DNA from: Owenia fusiformis
Lineage: Eukaryota; Annelida; Polychaeta; Sabellida; Oweniidae
DNA length: 64,000 bases
Assembly: GCA_903813345.2 (NCBI GenBank)
Contig: CAIIXF020000009.1
Span: 32,460,740-32,524,739, forward strand
Direction of reading: 5' to 3'
Shown here piece by piece: positions 11,561 through 25,667 of this stretch (the stretch's first letter is position 1; each line of letters starts with the position of its first letter). Both the position numbers and the translations under genes were made by a program. The notes under the pieces are model-generated. The model had not been told where the DNA came from, did not search any database, and saw only the letters and a program-made list of their open reading frames with translations.

Positions 11561-12900
11561 CAGAACAACGGCAACGCCAAAGCGTAGCGAATCCCATCGA
11601 ACAGAAATGGCTGGCGTTTTTAAAAACGAAGCGCAAATATCATAAAACAACACACCAGAAAGGCCACCATTTTCAAAATGGTTGTTCACTAGCCAAGTTG
11701 TCATCAGAAGAAATAATATGCTTTTAAGTAGCCACCTCTAAAATTTTTGAAAAATCACACACGTACTTGTAAACACACATAAAACACACATAAAAATGGT
11801 GGCCATTTTTCAAAATGGCTGACTACTCCCCAAAGTTTTATTAGACAATGTGCCATGCTTAAAGTATTCACATATCAAATATGAACAAAATCGCTCCACT
11901 TTTTTTCGAGTTATAGTAAAATACGTTAAAATGGCGGCCATTTTTCAAAATGGCCACCTTCTCCCAAAAGCGTCATTAGAAATAGACAGTGTGCCATGCT
12001 TATGGTATTCACATACCAAATATGAACAAAATCGCTACACTACACTTCGAGTTATAGTGAAATACGTTAAAATGGCGGCTATTTTTCAAAATTGTTTTCA
12101 AAAAGGCTGCCTTCTACCAAAAGTGTCATAGGACAGTGTGCCATGCTTATAGTATTCACATACCAAATATGAACAAAATCGCTCCACTACTTTTCGAGTT
12201 ATAGCAAAATATGTTAAAATGGTGGCCATTTTTCAAAATTTTTTTCAAAATGGCTGACTTCTACCAAAAGTGTCATAGGACAGTGTGCCATGCTTATAGT
12301 ATTCACATACCAAATATGAACAAAATCGCTCCACTACTTTTCGAGTTATAGTAAAATACGTTAAAATGGCGGCCATTTTTCAAAATGGCCGCCTTCTACC
12401 AAAAGTGTCTTTAGACAGTGTGCACTGCTTATGGTATTCACATACCAAATATGAACAAAATCGCTCCACTATTTTTTGAGTTACAGCAAAAATCGTAAAA
12501 TGACGAGTAAAGGCGGCCATTTTTCAAGATGGCTGCCATGTGCTTCTTTAATATCTACATTTGTAGCATTATTAATGTCCTTTATAATTTTTTTACATTT
12601 AAAACATATTGCTATTACAGTTTTACATATTGCACCTAAATTACTGTAAAATCGTCACTAAAATGGCCGCCATTTTGAAATGAGCGGCCATTTTGAAAAT
12701 CGGCTTTCGAGCAGAACTTCTACCTCCATAGGGTATATGTGTACAAAATATGAACAAAATCGGGCCAACGGTAATTGAGTTATTGCCCGGACGGACGGAC
12801 AGACGGACGTACGGACGGACGGACGGACGGACGTACGGACGGACGGACGGACGGAGGCGTTCCCTATATCCCTCCGAACTTCGTTCGATGGGATAATAAC
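11560..12900. mobile_element. ATGGCGGCC tandem-repeat element, copy 1 (~1.34 kb)
   Basis: The ends contain AATCCCATCGAAC (left) and GTTCGATGGGATAAT (right) in inverted orientation. Five internal units of 135-147 bp start near 11851, 11992, 12139, 12286 and 12421. Each holds AAAATGGCGGCCATTTT next to AAAATGGCCGCC. The element ends with a run of GGACGG repeats and CTATATCCCTCCGAACTTCG. ORFs in it are repeat-derived. It shares ends and layout with 16450-17313, so it is one family of long tandem-bearing non-autonomous elements. Confidence 0.7.
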
Positions 12901-13050
12901 AATACCAACATGGTTCAAGATGCAATGCTAATATAGTTCAAATAGCAATGCTAATATGGTTCAAATAGCAATGTATATATGGTTCAAGTAGCAACGCTAA
13001 TATGGTTCAGCCAACAATGCCAATATAGTTAAAGCTGCGATGCCAATATT
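12901..13050. repeat. ~22-bp minisatellite, right part
   Basis: This continues the array interrupted at 11560: AATACCAACATGGTTCAAGA and related units, decaying toward 13050. Confidence 0.78.
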
Positions 13051-16000
13051 ATGAAATCATAAGAGCACAATTATAAAACCTTATAAAAATCAATGTAGTA
13101 TACATTGTTGGTTATGAATAATTTAACAATCCTCTAAATATTTTGCTTTGTTTGACTTGGGAAAACTGGTTGCTTCAGTGGAAATGGTGTCTGCTGGCAT
13201 TATTCTATGTACAATAGAGGAGTTTAATATAGCTTTGAGATTTTGCTAATTCTCATATTTACCACTGAAGCCTATGGCAGTCTGGCCCAAGAAAAACAAA
13301 CAAGATATGCAGAATGTCACCATCCCTGCTTTTTTAATTTTTCTTGCATCTATATGTTGCATTTTGACACATAGTTAACCACTTTAAAGGAATAAGTGAT
13401 TCCTTCAGGGGTTTTAAAGATACCCATTATGAGTGACCAAACTTAGCTGAAAGCAATGATTTTTACTATGGGAAAATAACATGGGAAATATTGTTTTCCA
13501 CTTTATCTAAAAGGAATCCTTTATTCGTTTTAAGGGATTAACTGTGTGTCAAAACGCAACATATTGATGCAAGAAAAATTAAAAAAGCAAGGATGGAAGG
13601 GGTTGAAAATCAGGAAAACATTTCAGAAAAAACATGTGGGTGGGTTGTTTGCATCTACCCTGTCTCAAAGTCGAAATTATTTTATCATCTCTAGAAGTGA
13701 TTTTCCTGGAGGTAATGCATTGGCCTAACATATGCACCTGTTTAAATCCCCAGGAAATGGCCAAAATCAAACATACAACTGTCCAAAATCTGTTGCGCTA
13801 ACTTCCCTCCTCCTTTCAAATTTCCTGCATATCCTCCATGTCCTTCAAGACCATATGCGACCTCAACCTTTTTAAATTATTACTTCTCAGTATCCAGCTC
13901 AGCCTTTTGAAGTCATTAGCTTCTTTGTACCCAGATACCATTAGAATAAATGATATAACATTAACCTAAAGGCATATTGAGGACACAGCTGTGTAAGAAT
14001 CCAGGTAAGGTCTAGAATCAAATGGTTCAACAAGAAATGAGAAAATTAAATTAAAAAGACATACAGATGTACATGCCCCATACATTGGTATTAATGCTAT
14101 ACACACTAATCCAAACTAATATTGTTATATTTCTGCAAGGTTTCTGCAGAAAACCAATCTCAAGTATGACCCTGAAGCATGTAAACTGGGTCTTCTGCAG
14201 TAAGAAAGTAGATCTTCAGGGGGTTGTTAAATGTCAACCAACACCCAGTATTCATAAGTCATAAAGAAATTTAACATTATTTTGTAACTTCCAGCTAGTC
14301 TAAACTAATTGATCAATTTATCTCTCAGAGAGCCTTAGCTTAAGATAAAAAAGGTCTTGACTATTTTAAATTTCTGAATATACTCCGGTCTAAATGAATA
14401 TTGTGAATATAACTTGTTGCAATTTGCAGAACCCCATATCTAGTTAGTAGGACAACAGCTATATCAGTATATTCCATCAAATTTCAATCATTTTTGTAGG
14501 ATATCACGTAAATCATGTTTGGATGTTTTCTCTATAAAACTTTAAGCAAGAAATGTCAATGAACAAAGTTTGAGAGCAAAATTAGTTTAACTGCCTGTAA
14601 AATATTTCTGAAGATGTGTTAATTTATTTCGGCAACTTGCAACTCAGATTACAAAAGATTTTCAAATAGCACTAAATAAAATTGTTAAATAGAGCACAAA
14701 TATGAAAACGAAAAGAAAAAAGTGTAGAGTTCAAAAATTAAAGACTACAACTTGTAAAAATGAAACAAACCCCCAACATCCCTAACAGTAATCTTTATTA
14801 GAAAGGAACAAACAATGTCTCCCACCCACACCCCAATTAAGGAATCCTATAACAATCCAAAAGATAGAATCTTTCAAGTGGAAGCAATATAAATCACAAG
14901 AAACATTTTCTATTAACCCAGTTTAAGTATTTCCTACACACCTTATCACACCATCAAAAAAGATTTATGGAATCTTATCAAATTGGGGGAGTTATTCATT
15001 ATTTACCATGACAATATTTCTAATTCTTGAAATATCTATGAAGAAAATAAATGAAAAAATAATTCAGCTTAATTTATCAAAGAAAAATATAACCCTAAAT
15101 TAAACATTAGCAATCTATTATGTCATATAAAAGAACTGCCAATAATTGTGATAGTTTATCACAATTTAGAATTTGATCCAAGACACTAAATGAGATAACT
15201 ATATTATATACTCGTACAGTACAGTACAATGAAAATCAAGACAGACAAGACCAGGAAATCCAATTTTGCTACATGGAACCAGCATTTAAAGCAATGAAAG
15301 AAGTACAAATGCATACATTTCTGTGTCTTATAAAGAATTAATAAAAATATTAATATTTTTGTGTTCTAATTACAATTAAGCAGTGATCAACCATGATCAA
15401 TATATACAGCCTAGAATTCAAAAAATCGTACATTATTATAAGTCATAAAGAGTAATGTTTTTCTTAACTATAGGGTGAGATAAAACATACATGTATATAG
15501 TAATTTTGCAAGATTTTATCTTCATCCTATATTAATTCAAGACCACCATCCTATATAGTACTCATTACTTGTGAAAAAAAACATTTAAAGGCTAACTGAA
15601 TTGTAAATAGGTAATAAGTGCTCACAGGCAGAATAGACAGATTTATCATCATTTTCCTCTTCATTCTCCACTTCTCCTCTTTCTGTACCACATAGGCCTA
15701 AAGATGCATATTAAAGCCTATGTGGTTCAGAAACAGAGCCGCATGACCTTCACACACCCTGTACTTTCCCACATCTAATTATTGAAAAGTGTCAATTAAC
15801 ACAGTCATCTAGACCTGGAAGCTTTTGTTATAGGAGTGTATTCCATCAATAAAAATTTCTCTTGGAAGTGCCTTGTTTTAATTAAAAGTACATAACCAGG
15901 TTTATATCATAATACTTGAAGGTTGGACCATTATAAGAAAAACCAAGCTAAAAATACTTGCAACATGGCACCACTTAAAGAGATGAAAGGTTCTCCCTCA

Positions 16001-16144
16001 TGAGAAACATCAATCAATTCACACAAAATCTAGATTGACATTGAAAAGACCCCTTGATAATATCTCAACAATGCATAATCCAGGTTTTGTCACCTGAGAA
16101 AGACCTCTTGACAATATCATAATAAGCCCTTTGAGAATCGACCA
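13051..16144. other. Long intron, no recognisable feature
   Basis: Plain AT-rich sequence. Splice-like signals occur, but none bounds a phase-compatible open segment. Confidence 0.5.
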
Positions 16145-16230
16145 TATGCACCCTTGGTATATGCAGCTAGAGATAATTGACTGCGCCCCCAGAGTATAAA
16201 ATCGGTAGCTGCATATACCATGGGTGCATA
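16145..16230. repeat. 86-bp inverted repeat (24-bp arms)
   Basis: Arm TATGCACCCTTGGTATATGC then AGCT (16145-16168) pairs with 16207-16230 with one mismatch. The loop is 38 bp. Probably a tiny MITE. Confidence 0.65.
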
Positions 16231-16366
16231 GGCAAATGCACGAGTTCTTTCAGATACTGATAAGATCCATTGGAACATATGCTACGTTTATGGCGTCACA
16301 TGGTATGGTGAATACTAAAATCCCCTACCCATATCATGTCGTGTATATAAGAGTTATGTACTTGGA

Positions 16367-16438
16367 GGTTTTGGATACAGGGTTTATCCCAAGGGAGATA
16401 CACATATTGCACGAGGAATAAACTTTGTATCCAAAACC
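16367..16438. repeat. 72-bp inverted repeat
   Basis: GGTTTTGGATACAGGGTTTA pairs with TAAACTTTGTATCCAAAACC. It lies close to the previous inverted repeat and may derive from the same element. Confidence 0.6.
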
Positions 16439-16449
16439 GATAGTACACT

Positions 16450-17313
16450 AGAAAAACAGCAACTCCATGGAGTAGCAAATCCCACCAAACAAAACATATT
16501 ATGCTTATTATATCTAGTGTAAATGTTCAAATGTTTGTGCACTTTGTGATAGAAGCATGAAATTTGGCACAAAGTTTAAGTTTATACCATTGTGAACTAG
16601 GCATCATCAAATAAAATTTGAACCAAATCCGTTCACTAGTATATGAGTTATCAAAGATTACGTTTTTTGCGAAAATTGGGCGCCATCTTGAAATTCAGCC
16701 GCCATCTTGAAAATTATTTCTTGAACAGAGCAAATGTGTCCCTTGGCATAATCATATAAAATTTTAATCAAATCTGTTCACTGGTATTTGAGTTATCAAA
16801 GATTAGTTTTTTTATGAAAAATTGCCACCATTTTGAAATTAAGTGGCCATCTTGAAAAAATTTTATCGAACATATCTACTGTGTATCTAAGCATCATCAT
16901 ATAAAATTTGAACCAAATCCGTTCACTGGTATTTGAGTTATCAAAGATTACATATTTTTATGAAAAATGGCCGCCATTTTGAAATTAAGTGGCCATCTTG
17001 AAAATCTCTTTTTGTGCGAAACTCCTTTGTCCCTAGGCATCAGCATATAAAATTTGAAGCAAATCCATCAACTTGTATTTGAGTTATCAACGATTACATT
17101 TTTTACGAAAAATGGTGGCCATTTTGAATTGAGCGGCCATATTGAAAATTCCTTCTCGAGCAGAGGTACTACACTCATAAGGCATAAGCCTATAAAATTT
17201 GAACCAAATCCGTCAACCGGTATCGGAGTTATCACCTGGACACAAGGACAAACGAACAGACGGACGGACGGCTTCTCTATATCCCCCTCGAACTTCGTTC
17301 GGTGGGATAATAA
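16450..17313. mobile_element. ATGGCGGCC tandem-repeat element, copy 2 (~0.86 kb)
   Basis: Left end AGTAGCAAATCCCACCAAAC and right end GAACTTCGTTCGGTGGGATA match copy 1 at 11560-12900. Five units of 144-146 bp start near 16611, 16755, 16901, 17046 and 17192 and carry GCCGCCATTTTGAAAT and GTGGCCATCTTGAAAA. It closes with GACGGACGG. It has no coding function. Confidence 0.7.
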
Positions 17314-20300
17314 AAGATGTATTCCGTGCCTACTGAGTATGTTCTAAGATATATCATTCCAACATTGAAAAACATACTAAGGTGCGAATTTTTCTAGTCT
17401 TAAAAAGTTTGTGAGATTTTCACACTCATTGCTGGATATTAAAATTTAAAATATAAAGCCTAAGTTTTAAATATAATTTTTATTTCGAAAATTTAGTGAA
17501 ACGTAAATAGAGTTTGCTTTTCAGGAGCGGAACTGGGATGGATACAGCCTGCTATTCCAGTCCCAGACCTTGGCCATAGCTCCCTATTTACAGTATATAT
17601 TCCCACTCGTTATTTACCTAGAACCTCATTAGGTATGGAATACATGATCATATTGTTTTGTGATTCACTTACCTTGACTTTGATGTGTTGTTGACCCATA
17701 CATTTGTACAAACGATAAATATGAACTCGCACCTCTAACAATATAAAAACTCATTTTAATTTTCTCTTTGTCTGTACAAGTCTTGTTTCTAGTAACGTTA
17801 ATTCAAATCCAAAATGAAATTCTAATCTTAAAACAAGTAATAATCCTAACTCCAAAAATGTGTTTATAGCATGTGCAACTCTATTACAAACAACATTACT
17901 TAAAATCGCACATAACCATTTTTGGTATAACTGTTGACATAGCAACACACAACAACATTGATGTTTCAATACACTAATGCATGCATATCTATTTCATCAA
18001 ACAATTTTATGACGAGGCATAGAAGTTTTTGATGAATCAAAACATAAAGTCAATCATAGTGATAACATACAACCTTTCCACTCTTACTGACCATAAATGA
18101 CTGGGAAATTGCAATGATCAAAACCAAAGTGATTCATTATAAAAATAATGACTAGACTAATTTAATTACTGCAGGCTATGCTAGCAAAATAGTTAATAGG
18201 CAACCAGACCCTAGCACATGCAGTTTTTTCATTAAGGTTTCCAATTCTATTTTCAGGTTATTCACACCTTACCTTTACAGAAATATTGAACATGTAATTC
18301 ACACATAACATAACTAATATCAAAATTTGTTAAAGGATCTTGATTGCAGTAAACACAAAAACACAATGAGAAACCCGGGGCTTTATTTGTAACACATATG
18401 GGACAGGACAGAGACCTAACATATTGCTAATAAAAAAGTAAGTCTACATTAAAGCATAGACTCATAGAAGTCTACATTAAAGCAGACCCATAGAAGTCTA
18501 CATTAAAGCAGACCCATAGAAGTCATAATAAAGCATAGACCCATAGAAGTCATAATAAAGCACATGCCTATAGAAGTCTTCATTGAAGCACATGCCATTA
18601 AAAGTCTTCATTGAAGCACATGCCCATAGATGTCTCCATTAAAGCACATGCCCATAGACGTCTCCATTAAAGCATAGACTCATACAAGTCTATGTGAAAA
18701 TACAGACCCACGAAGATGACTATATATAAAACCACAGACCCATGGATGTCTTTCATTAAGTCAGCTCTGAATGTACATTCATAACCATATTTGTTGTGAT
18801 GATCATAGTAATCAACAACCCATAATATTATATAAGATATATATATTATATACATTACTAGATATTGTAAATAATAATCTTACAAGTACCTTTTTGAGTG
18901 TGCCCTTCTTCAGCAAAAAAGTTTGATAAATTCCACATAAAATTCAGTACTGGGGCTAGTCCCTCAGATAGTCCATCATCTATGGTTTTGTGCGCCATGC
19001 TACTATATTTAGATAGGTGACTATATTTAGTTTATTCTGTTCAAGGTTTTAATGTTAGCAATTCCAATGCTAGAATCCAATAATGTCTTTTATAAGGCAC
19101 TTTGTTTCTTTGACTTCAATAATTTCCACAATTTGTTCTTCAATTTATCTTCCCATTTCCCTATGCTGTGTGCAATGCTATGGTAATGCGTACCATAGAA
19201 ATGTTATCATCTCAACTTGCTCTGTCGACTTGTCCAATCATGCATGAATTTTGTCATAAATCAACACAAGAGATAAAACGCCAATACTTTGTCTTAATAC
19301 TACTATAAAATACCGCAGTCATTAACACAGCACTATTATATTCTAAACAATATAATTGCCAGTAATATGAAGAGACCGCAGCATATATAGTTTTTCCATC
19401 GACAAAGGTCTTTGAGACGAAATTCTAAAAATAGCTTTTTCTAAAATTAGACTTTGTTGTTTGCGTCTTCCTTGTCCGTATTTAGAAGAAAAATTGTTTT
19501 TTTAAAACCAAGTCATTACCATAGTAACTAGTTTTCCCAAATCTCCCATTTTCATACACATTTTTCATCCTTTTTGCGAAAAACTAATTAGACTAAAGAG
19601 ATCTGTTCTATCAATAACAAGGTTTTACATCGACTTAGGCATTTAAAAGGCAATGTTTCTTAACCTTTAGATCTTCAGTGCTTTGCTAATAGCTGCAATA
19701 ATAGGTGCAAATGAACGCAGAGAATATTTTAGATCAAATGTGCCAGATGGGTTTGATAGTGATATTTGAGATCTAGGATCCTTCTGCAAATATATTATAC
19801 AATAACAATACCTCTTTTGTTTCTACATCCGCCAATCAATTTATTTGTTGAACCGACAAATAGACAATATAGATTCACATAATACTTGAACTTGTAACTC
19901 AAATACCCATATTCTTATACATGTATTTGCTTTCATCCTCAAGCTTTTAAAGTACATGTCCAATATCTCTGCAACTAGGGGAAAACATAACAATAGGAAA
20001 AATGAATTGATATCCTAATAAATAAATAAATATATCCTTGAGCTACTAAACACATCAAGCATCAAAAATGTGGTTCTATATTATTGAAAAATACATATCC
20101 TCAAACATCCTCTATTGATTACTGATTGTTCTTGATTATTAACGTTGCACTATTTACACTACACTGCACTACAATCTGAATTGCTATTGTATTTTATACC
20201 GAGAACAACAAATATAGCAATTAACACATCTTGAGAGTGGGGTTAAAAGTGAAATATGTACATGTGATGAACTTAACAAATATTTAGCCATTGTATTTTC

Positions 20301-20530
20301 GATGTCTAACTTTTCGTTACTATTACTGTTAAATTTAAGATCATACCTCTTTTAAATTATAAATATAATGAAAGCAAATTGCAATTAGCTCTAACAAGAA
20401 GAGTTCAATAAAACTATATGTAATTCTGTTGTTATTTTTAGCCCATGAGGTAGTGACATAACAAAATCTTCGTTACACAAAATTTGATAAAAATTCACTA
20501 TTATGCAAAATCTACCATTCTTACCATGGA
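17314..20530. other. Long intron; only the minisatellite at 18441-18740
   Basis: Nothing else was recognised. Short open frames lack any protein-like signature. Confidence 0.45.
18441..18740. repeat. ~28-bp minisatellite, about 11 copies
   Basis: AGTCTACATTAAAGCAGACC-type units, first spaced 28 bp. The array decays into AGTCATAATAAAGCATAGAC and GTCTCCATTAAAGCACATGC variants. Confidence 0.8.
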
Positions 20531-21068
20531 TATCAATTTAGAAAATCATGAGATTGTGGTTGATCATATTAACCCATTTACTAGGTATTCCTCAAAAATA
20601 CATATTAGAATCAAACATTCATATCAATTTAGAAAATCATAAGATTGTGGTTGATCATATTAATCCATTTACTAGGTATTCCTCAAAAATACATATTAGA
20701 ATCAAACATTCATATCAATTTAGAAAATCATAAGATTGTGGTTGATCATATTAACCCGTTTACTAGTCATCCTCAAAAATACATATTAGAATCAAACATT
20801 CACATCAATTTAGAAAATCATGAGATTGTGGTTGATCATATTAACCCATTTACTAGGTATTCCTGAAAAATACATATTAGAATCAAACATTCATATCAAT
20901 TTAGAAAATCATGAGATTGTGGTTGATCATATTAACCCATTTACTAGGTATTCCTCAAAAATACATATTAGAATCAAACATTCATATCAATTTAGAAAAT
21001 CATGAGATTGTGGTTGATCATATTAACCCATTTACTAGGTATTCCTCAAAAATACATATTAGAATGAA
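20531..21068. repeat. 91-bp satellite, 6 copies
   Basis: Units start at 20531, 20622, 20713, 20803, 20894 and 20985 (TATCAATTTAGAAAATCATG). Identity between units is very high. Because 91 is not a multiple of three, the short open frames seen across it are by-products. Confidence 0.9.
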
Positions 21069-23544
21069 ACATTTTTGGACCAAGTTCCTCATGTAGCAGT
21101 TTTTTGAAGAATAAGGTAAAGACTGAACTTTTTGAAATTAATAATGTTGAATCAATTAAAGTACTAGCTTAAAAACAAAGCTTAAAACTCACTGAACTTT
21201 TATTGAAATAAAAGGATGAATTACAAAAGGATGCCATGCTTTCTACCATGGACAATTCACTCAAAATAATGAGACTTATCTCCCGTGATCCCGGTGAGTA
21301 TTGAAGATACTGATTGGCTCTGTTCTAATAGTCAAGACAGAGCAATTTATCATGTGGATGTCCTGGTCTTCAATTCAAAAACATCTTCTAAATGAGGACC
21401 ACCAAAATAATGAACTTGTTATTCTTCAATCCTTATTGCCTTACAATCCATCAAGTTGACTAATAGGACCTACATGGCTAACTTATCATTTTTCAAAACA
21501 AAGAGTAATACAGTTGGACAGATCGAACACTAGAGGGACCATGTAAGTGACAATCATATTGAAGATAAATACATGGCATCAATTGTGTGAGTTATAATCT
21601 AATTAGTCCAATTTACATCAAATCAATTATCTCTGAAGGGTGTTTGAATTATGTCATTATCGCCAAAAAGCAGGTAAGCGCATGGAGCATTTTATCATGT
21701 GCAAAGTTTATTATATTTTTTCAGATTATTTCTTCAAATAGAAAGTTCTTGCCCTAGCAGTCTAGGATGCTGGTACATCACACTAGATGAAGACATCAAT
21801 ACATCATAGCCAACGGGACTTTGATTTGAGTCAAGTGAGCTCCTTCTTTTACTCATCTACACAATATACATGTAAAGTTCCAATTCAGCAAGATTCTCAC
21901 TTATTGAATGTTAGCATTCATCAACACATATTTTGAAATTCTTGGAACACGAGGTCGATATTCTAAAGTTTATCCTCCAATCCATCTAAGTTGCAGTCAA
22001 TATCCTAATAAAGGTTTCCAAACTCCTCCTAATCACATTGAGACTTAATGAAGTCATCAATTTGGCATGTAATCTTCTTTACCTTAACATTACCAAATGA
22101 GATACATTTCAGTTAATATGATTTAGAGACGTGTAGTTTAAAATACTTTAAAAATATAATGGAACTTCATCCCTCATTGGCTTCTATGACGCAATATTGT
22201 TACTATCATTTGATGCATACCAATCGTGAGCAATTTCAGTATATTCACAGGGTTTGTTAACGTCACAGGGCACAATAATGTATGTGAACTTTGTCAAGCA
22301 ACACTCAAAGTAATGAAAAAACATCAAATATTAATAACACTCTCATAGTTGGTGCATCCGCACCTTTTACAGCTTGGATGCTCAACCATATTGCATATTG
22401 GGAGCTGAAAGGCAAAAGGTTGAAATATCATTAGAGCTTTGTCATCCTGGGTGCAATTCATCAGTTATACAGAGTATCATTTGTACAAATCACCAAATAC
22501 TATGTAATCTACATCCTTCCTTGCATATTTGATAAGTTTCAAATCAGCAGGATTATTTTGGAATTTACCCGGTGAAACTACTGAACTACAACTGAAATGT
22601 TTCTTTATATTAATGAAAGTAAAGGGATGATTTTTTCTGCTGTCTAAGGTTGCGCATTAGACTTCTCAAAATGATTAATTCATCTATATGCAATACTGGT
22701 TTCAGCATGGGCATTTTATTTAATTTCTAAGACATGACCGTTCCATGTTATGATAGGAAACAAGATTGGAACAAATACATTGTACACGATAAGAATTGAT
22801 GTAGAATCAGAATCAGATAGATATACTACTTGAAAATGGTAAATACGGAGACGGCAGATCAAGGCTGCTTACTTGAGTGGTGAAAATCCTTAGTTACAAT
22901 AACGATTAGCAGCTCCTGGATTATCATCACCCTAACCATATAATACACATTTATGATTCAAAAGTACTCCATATACAGTACATGGCCACTAGAGACTGAT
23001 CTATTAAATTCATATCTTAGATTTTGTCACTTTAATCACCATAAAACATTCTGAATGAACCCCAAAACGTTTACAACAAGAATGGAAAAGGGATATTGGA
23101 AAGTAAAAGTAACTCCTATAAATCATTGAATATGAAAATTTAGATAAAACTGACAGGAAACATGAAAAATTACCAATTTGTTTGTTGATTTTAGGTAACT
23201 GAATGAGTAACATGCAAAACGGATACACAATACAAATGCAAACAAATCATAATCTACTACATCTTTATATTCATATCATTGTTTAAAGTTCTGGTGTTTG
23301 AAATTACTTGCACAATTAGACCTTTATACATCCTAAAAACAGAACACAGCAAGAAAATGAAGATTAAAGAGAATAAAGATCTCAATATAATATAAGATAA
23401 GCAGAAGATCCTTCTTTAGGGAGACTATGTTCCTGCTTGTTATTCTTAGTAATTCGAGAATTTGCATATAATCTCATTATACTGTGGTGAGAAATCTGAT
23501 AAGGTTGACATCTATTTTTGCAAAAACATTAATAACACTTACAA

Positions 23545-23650
23545 GACAGGGCATTAACATGTAAATTGTCACAGCTTGCAGTTTGGTACAGATGCTGAAT
23601 GCTGACCGGCAAACACCATCCACGAAAACATTGGAAACTATGACAATTAT
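23545..23650 (+). repeat. Dispersed GGCATTAACATG family, copy 4 (3' truncated)
   Basis: The 5' block and one CAAACACCATCCACGAAAAC segment are present. The sequence leaves the consensus after GACAATTAT without the hairpin. Confidence 0.6.
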
Positions 23651-25642
23651 TATTTTCAGGTTACATAATAATGAGAAAGAACAAGGGACAAAGCTGGAGA
23701 GCACAAATGAACTCAAATCCGTATGTGAACCATCTCAACACACAGAGCCAACACATAAAACCAAATTCCATGAAAAAAGATTTATTCATCTTAATAATAT
23801 AAAGAAAGAACCATGGAAAAATGATAATAAAAAGAGATCAAATTTTATAGTCTATTCCATTCATCACCCTTATTTATCATCTCTTTTATCTATGTGATTA
23901 TAAATAAGATTGAATATATATGAAGCATAAAGCCCTCATAATATAAGCATTCTTCGGTTTTATTGCATTCTTTAGTTAGGTCTTTATTAATCCATGCAAC
24001 AATCTTACATACCATGAAGTAGATGAAAGATAGCAAGATTTATTGACTGAAATTATAGACTCTTGGTGTGATGTTCATGATTACGACACCCCTATAATCA
24101 ATTTCATGCTGCAAAGGCGCTGACTGATTGTTGTTGACACTGTTCTACGTGAAGACATTACGATAGCATCCCATATGCTAAGGCAATATGTCATTCCAAG
24201 ATCCTCTTCATTTCATAGTCATCCACTATTTTCTAAACCTGAGGTTTAATTCCCGTTGTGATTTCTTCTTTTGTCATCTTACTTTATGCATGGTTTTACT
24301 GAAGTTTTTGTGTATAAGTGAAAAATTAGAGTGAATTGCAGTTGGTTGGTGGTTGGATGGTCGGTGCTTGATCATTTGCAATAAAAAAAATATGACAAAG
24401 GTGTCTTTTTAGTATAATATTGTTCTGATTATTGATTCCACACACTTACATTATTGTATCAATGAATTCCTTGTTTCTTGGTTTTGTTAGCCCATGCTTT
24501 CTGAAAGTTTATCCTATGATTTATAATCAACTGCTCCACTTAATGAATGATTAATGTTGATAGCAAGTCCAATATTTCATAATACTTGAAAATAAATGAA
24601 GCGGAACATGATTTGAAAAATATAAAATGCCAAAAATCTGGTTCAATATTGATTCAATCAAAGAAATTGATTGGAGCATCCTAGACTGATAACCAGCTAT
24701 ATATAAATCATAGGGCGTGAAATTTACTATATTATGATTAGATGTCTGGTTTATTTGTGTGGGCTTATGTTGTTCCACTTCAATGATTTATTTCAAGATA
24801 TATACATATTTTGATAATCTTGTAAATTGATACAAATTGTTTCAGATATTCAAGATAAACTTTTGTTGTTAACATATGATTCTATATCATGGATATTCTT
24901 GATATTTTTTATTTGGAAGATCGATAAAAAACAATTGGCTGAAAAAATTAATTTATTGCAGCTTACAATTTTGTATCCCCTATAACTCTGATTTTAGCCT
25001 TACTCTGGTAAGAGCAATGTCATTCTTTTTGCAGCAAGGTTGGATGCAAGTAGGCCAAACAGTGATGTTTTAATCACTAGCATTATTAAATTGTTTCCCT
25101 TTGGAATAAGTTGTTATTGATTCCCACAAAGCTCAGTGTGCCTATGACACTGTCAATTAACAATATGCAAATAACAACTTGAGTATTATTGAATTGTTCT
25201 TCTGTCCTATCATGAACTATAACTAACAGGTCATCTTGATTTTATGGAATTGGCAAGATGAAATATTTTCAATCTGAAAGAAATGTGAGGCATCCTTTTC
25301 TATTCTGAGATAAAAATGACAAAACTTTTTTTATTTAAGTAGTAAACATAGAAGGATAAGACATTTTCAGAAAACTTGTCACGAAATGAATTGCCCTGTT
25401 GTGACTGATAAGACAACCAAGGGAACAAACAAAAAATCATGATTAAAATAGAGTGAAAAAATGTACTATGTGTGAAAGTAATAAAAAAAATTACAAGCAA
25501 ATATTAATCATAAAGTTCCTCAACAAGGTATATTATTAAAAATCTATGGAAGAGCACAACGCTTACACTAATGGACAGATCTGAAGGCTACTACTCTAGC
25601 TGAGTGGTGAATGAACTTTTGAAACAGAGTCTGCCAGATGCC

Positions 25643-25667
25643 TGATTTGAACCAACTGAGCTACATC
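25643..25667 (-). pseudogene. tRNA-like remnant
   Basis: The minus strand reads GGATGTAGCTCAGTTGGTTC then AAATC. This combines a TAGCTCAGTTGG A-box with a GGTTCAAATC B-box-like stretch fused without the anticodon arm. It may be a degenerate tRNA or tRNA-SINE fragment. Confidence 0.2.

Noticed and set aside
12641-12925. Minus-strand ORF rich in VRPSVRPSVRP
   Set aside because: It is the translation of the GGACGG/CCGTCC simple repeat at the end of the ATGGCGGCC element.
20548-21096. Series of 61-73 codon ORFs across the 91-bp satellite
   Set aside because: The unit length is not a multiple of three, so the same peptide recurs only by frame rotation; there is no sign of selection on coding.
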